DNA from: an uncultured Clostridia bacterium
GTDB taxonomy: Bacteria > Bacillota > Clostridia > Oscillospirales > Acutalibacteraceae
Assembly (NCBI GenBank): GCA_937888485.1
Contig: CALAQQ010000198.1
Coordinates: 1 to 7,557 of the forward strand
Reading direction: 5' to 3'
DNA length: 7,557 nt
Shown here: positions 5,021 to 7,557 of the stretch, in pieces
Layout: every line of letters begins with the position of its first letter
How positions within the stretch are numbered: position 1 is the first letter of the stretch
Notes under the pieces: generated by a model
Seen by the model: the letters and a program-made list of their open reading frames with translations, nothing else
Told to the model about the DNA's origin: nothing
Database searches by the model: none
Made by a program: the position numbers and the translations under genes

Positions 5021-7557
5021 TTAAAACTTTATCGCCTCAGAAAATGTTTTATTAAGACGGAAAATACCTTTGAAGAATGCGATAATCTTCCAGAAGAAGC
5101 CTGCTTTTGAAGTCATTGTCTGTTCGACTTTGCAAACCTCGTTGCCGTTAGCATCATATACTACTGCAGTAAAATCGGTATCACCGCTCTTTTCGGGAGT
5201 TATCGTGCATGTAACACCGTCTGACTCATAACTGAAATTATCGTTTGAAGGAATCCATTCAACCGTATAATTCTCAGGTAATTCAATATTTGAATCAAGA
5301 TGAAGAACAATTGAATCACCGTAATTGATAACTGTTCTTGAAGGATTACGGATTTCTGCAGTGAATATTCCTTCTTCAACTACAGCATAAAAGCTGAAAT
5401 GAGTAGCTTTGAACACAAGATATCCGTCTTCATATCTTGAGTTCATCTTTTCAACCTTGCCTGTTTCGGTATTAACGTGATATACAAACGAACGTTCAGG
5501 GTTATAACCTTCGGGGAGAGGAATTCTTACTGTCAATTCACCTGCGGGCTGAGTTTCTTTACCGTCAACAGTCATTGTTATATCATAGATAAACAACTGA
5601 AGTGCATCGGTTTCCGTGTTGATAAGATTGAAAGCTGCACCGTCAAATGACTCTTCTACAACGATATCAACCTTGCCTTCATAATCATCTCCGTTAATTT
5701 CAATTGAAATGCCCGTATTTTTATCGGTGACAACAGTTTTCTTCGGAATAATTTCTTCTTCAACTGTTATACCGCAAACTGAACATTTTTTAATCTTCAA
5801 GCCTTCGGTTTCAGCTGTTGATTCGCTAACAACCTTCCATTCACCGGGAACATGACCCTTTGCAGCAATAATTTCCGAATCGACAAGTGTTCCGCATACA
5901 GTGCAGTGGCAAACCTTTTCACCTTCGTTGATACAATCGGGTTCAATTGAAATAACCCACGAACCGGCAGTATGACTTATTACAGGAAGAACTGTCGGTT
6001 CACCAATTATTTCACCACAAGTCTTGCAAATATCATATTTCATTCCCGGAACGGTACATGTTGCAGGAGTGGTTACTGTCTTGGGGACATGAATATGTTC
6101 AAGAGCGTCGGTTTCTCTTGTTGCGATAACTGCATTACACTCTGTACAATACTGAGTTTCAACGCCCGGAGTTGTTTCGGTAGGTTCAGTTGTAACAATC
6201 CATTCACCGGGTATATGAACATGCACTTCGTTATATTTTGCAAAGAATGTCATATCACTCTTAACGGTTACGGGGAACTGATATTCCTTTCCGTTTTCAT
6301 CAAACCAACCGATAAATTCATAGCCGTCAAATTCTTCAGGCTCAGGAATATCTTCTTCAGAAATAACATCGCCCCAATACGCAAACCAATCTGCACCATC
6401 AATGGGATTTTCATATATATCCAGGAATTCGATATAGTATTCAATGCGTTCCGTTAATGCTACAAAATGCATATCCTCGTCGCCCATGTAAATTGAATCA
6501 TTATCCCAACAGATAAACTCCTGACCGTCAATTTCGGGATCATCGGGGAATTCAATTTTCTGGCCGCTGAAAACATCAACCTTATACCAATAATTTCCGT
6601 CTAAATAATCGTCATCGGAAAGATAGAAATAGGCGGTAAAGGTTTCTTCCTTATAGATTTCTTTCCATTCCGCTTTGAAGGTCAGATCTGCATCGGGCAT
6701 TGCATCAAGTACTTCGGGTACCCATCTTATAAATGTGTAACCTTCTCTTACAGGTGTTGTTTCGGGAACAGGGATTGATTCTCCGTATGCTACATCGCTG
6801 TATTTTATGAAGCCTGTTGTGCCGTCTTCTGTTGTGAAAAGACCGCCGTTTGCATCATAAATTACTTCGTGCTTGTTTGTTTCCCAAACTGCTTTTACAA
6901 CACGATCTCCTGCGGGCATTACTGCAGGAAGTTCAGGCTCCCATCCAACAAATGTATATCCTTCAACATTATCAAGCTTGTAGTCTGCAATAGCTTCATT
7001 TTTCTTGTAGGCTGCTTTGCAAACTTCCTTGTCGCCATCCAGATATGTGATGGTATAATAGTCTGATTCAATTTCTCCCCACTTTGCTGTAAGTGTAAGA
7101 TCATTTGCAGGCATCTTAAAGCCTGATTCGCACTTCTTTCCATCTGCATACCAGCCGAGGAAGACAAAGCCTTCTTTGGTTACAGCGGGAAGTGTTGCAA
7201 CGATTTCATCGCAATCATACTTTTCAGGTGCTACATAGCCTGCTCCGTCTGTATCAAATAAAAGTGTGTACTCATTTGCGGTAAATTTACCGGTAAGTAC
7301 CACATCCGATGCGGGCATATTGATTACATCGTTGCCGTCGCCATAATACTTATCATATTTATCAACAGCAACCTGATGATACCAACAATCAAATGTATAG
7401 CCGAATACGATGGGTGCCATTGCTACGGGAGCGTCCTCACCTGCTGCAAGTCCGGACTGTGCTTTGGGTGCTTCTACGCCCTTGTCTGCGGGAAGTCCTG
7501 TGATTTCATAGGAAAGTTCATAACCGATAGGTGTAATTGTTGCGGTGTAAGTGAGTT
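5021..7557 (-). CDS. Large extracellular repeat protein: InlB B-repeats, Cys-rich repeats, Ig-like domain, amphipathic C-terminal tail (5' end outside window)
   Basis: The - strand frame is open from the window edge to the TAA at 5021-5023; the internal ATG at 7420 is not a convincing start, because coding sequence with the same character continues upstream. About 845 residues are visible. In order, numbering from the Met at 7420: end of a B-repeat (1-49); five InlB/Flg_new (Listeria-Bacteroides) B-repeats ending in 'GW...P..D.t..A.W' (50-115, 120-179, 184-253, 260-324, 325-397); four Cys-rich repeats (400-560); a beta-rich domain ending in FKATHFSFYAVVEE (about 562-683); an Ig-like domain (684-770); and a basic-aromatic tail (771-799). 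Such modular proteins are cell-surface or secreted, with possible adhesion or scaffold roles. No LPXTG sorting signal and no S-layer or dockerin module is seen in the visible part; the signal peptide and any catalytic domain would be upstream, out of the window. Function unknown. Confidence 0.85.
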   Translation of the reverse strand, partial: LTYTATITPIGYELSYEITGLPADKGVEAPKAQSGLAAGEDAPVAMAPIVFGYTFDCWYHQVAVDKYDKYYGDGNDVINMPASDVVLTGKFTANEYTLLFDTDGAGYVAPEKYDCDEIVATLPAVTKEGFVFLGWYADGKKCESGFKMPANDLTLTAKWGEIESDYYTITYLDGDKEVCKAAYKKNEAIADYKLDNVEGYTFVGWEPELPAVMPAGDRVVKAVWETNKHEVIYDANGGLFTTEDGTTGFIKYSDVAYGESIPVPETTPVREGYTFIRWVPEVLDAMPDADLTFKAEWKEIYKEETFTAYFYLSDDDYLDGNYWYKVDVFSGQKIEFPDDPEIDGQEFICWDNDSIYMGDEDMHFVALTERIEYYIEFLDIYENPIDGADWFAYWGDVISEEDIPEPEEFDGYEFIGWFDENGKEYQFPVTVKSDMTFFAKYNEVHVHIPGEWIVTTEPTETTPGVETQYCTECNAVIATRETDALEHIHVPKTVTTPATCTVPGMKYDICKTCGEIIGEPTVLPVISHTAGSWVISIEPDCINEGEKVCHCTVCGTLVDSEIIAAKGHVPGEWKVVSESTAETEGLKIKKCSVCGITVEEEIIPKKTVVTDKNTGISIEINGDDYEGKVDIVVEESFDGAAFNLINTETDALQLFIYDITMTVDGKETQPAGELTVRIPLPEGYNPERSFVYHVNTETGKVEKMNSRYEDGYLVFKATHFSFYAVVEEGIFTAEIRNPSRTVINYGDSIVLHLDSNIELPENYTVEWIPSNDNFSYESDGVTCTITPEKSGDTDFTAVVYDANGNEVCKVEQTMTSKAGFFWKIIAFFKGIFRLNKTFSEAIKF
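5741..6223 (-). repeat. Four tandem Cys-rich (CxxC) repeats of about 40 residues
   Basis: Paired cysteines recur at residues 425/428, 465/468, 506/509 and 546/549 (numbering from the Met at 7420), a spacing of 40-41 residues. A leading His recurs at 402, 444, 483 and 523, usually as 'H-x-P-G-x-W'. Repeats 2 and 3 carry an additional upstream Cys (455, 496) in a 'P-x-C-x-x-x-G' motif. In repeats 1 and 4 that position is Glu or Ala. The His/Cys pattern resembles metal-binding or disulfide modules common in Clostridia surface proteins; metal binding is an inference. Confidence 0.75.
6230..7273 (-). repeat. Five tandem InlB-type B-repeat (Flg_new) coding units
   Basis: Units lie at about 7076-7273, 6884-7063, 6662-6871, 6449-6643 and 6230-6448, each about 60-73 codons. 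Each has a beta-strand start (e.g. YTLLFDTDG, YYTITYLDGD, HEVIYDANGG), a central G-[YF]-x-F-x-G-W or close variant (GFVFLGW, GYTFVGW, GYTFIRW, GQEFICW, GYEFIGW) and a 'MPA.D.T..A.W' end. The fourth and fifth are the most divergent and acid-rich. These domains usually act as stalks or protein-contact modules in surface proteins. Confidence 0.82.

Noticed and set aside
5021..5110. LPXTG-type sortase signal at the C-terminus of the repeat protein
   Set aside because: No LPXTG-like motif followed by a hydrophobic segment is present; the tail is short, aromatic and basic and ends in AIKF.
5741..7273. CRISPR array or DNA-level tandem repeats
   Set aside because: Periodicity is at the protein level (about 40 and about 60-73 codons) with divergent nucleotide sequence and no identical repeat/spacer pattern.

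Overview
The window looks like a contig from an uncultured gut-type Clostridia (Ruminococcaceae/Oscillospiraceae-like). From about base 266 onward it is AT-rich, with strong AGGAG-type ribosome binding sites, textbook vegetative promoters, a classic lipobox, an HTH-less biotin ligase, and a surface protein built from InlB-type B-repeats and Cys-rich repeats. No rRNA, tRNA, CRISPR array, transposase or phage gene was seen. Taxonomy is inferred from gene style only.

Layout: (1) Bases 1-~265 hold the 3'-truncated end of a bacterial alpha-2-macroglobulin-like gene on the + strand, clearly GC-richer (about 55 percent by hand count of two lines) than the rest. (2) It abuts, inside a shared stretch of up to 16 bases (250-265), a 5' fragment of a glycyl radical enzyme on the - strand. 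Both genes lose their family signature exactly there, so this is a chimeric junction, most likely an assembly or amplification artefact. (3) Upstream of that enzyme (517-1221, -) is its radical SAM activating enzyme. (4) A 119-base divergent promoter region (1222-1340) has two near-consensus promoters facing outward, with both -35 boxes inside a 14-base inverted repeat. (5) A tight three-gene + strand operon follows: biotin-protein ligase (1356-2045), lipoprotein (2055-2852), and a beta-propeller/alpha-toroid protein (2864-4960). (6) A perfect 16-bp terminator hairpin (4975-5014) lies between convergent genes. (7) The rest (5021-7557, -) is the C-terminal part of a large extracellular repeat protein whose start lies beyond the window.

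Functionally, the activating enzyme plus glycyl radical enzyme form an anaerobic catalytic pair of unknown substrate, divergent from an operon mixing biotin attachment with an exported lipoprotein and a possible carbohydrate-active protein. No pathway joining all of them can be read from the sequence. I did not find a convincing new defence or mobile system. The items most worth checking are the junction at 250-265, the symmetric divergent promoter/operator, the unsecreted propeller-toroid protein, and the C-terminal tail of the repeat protein.
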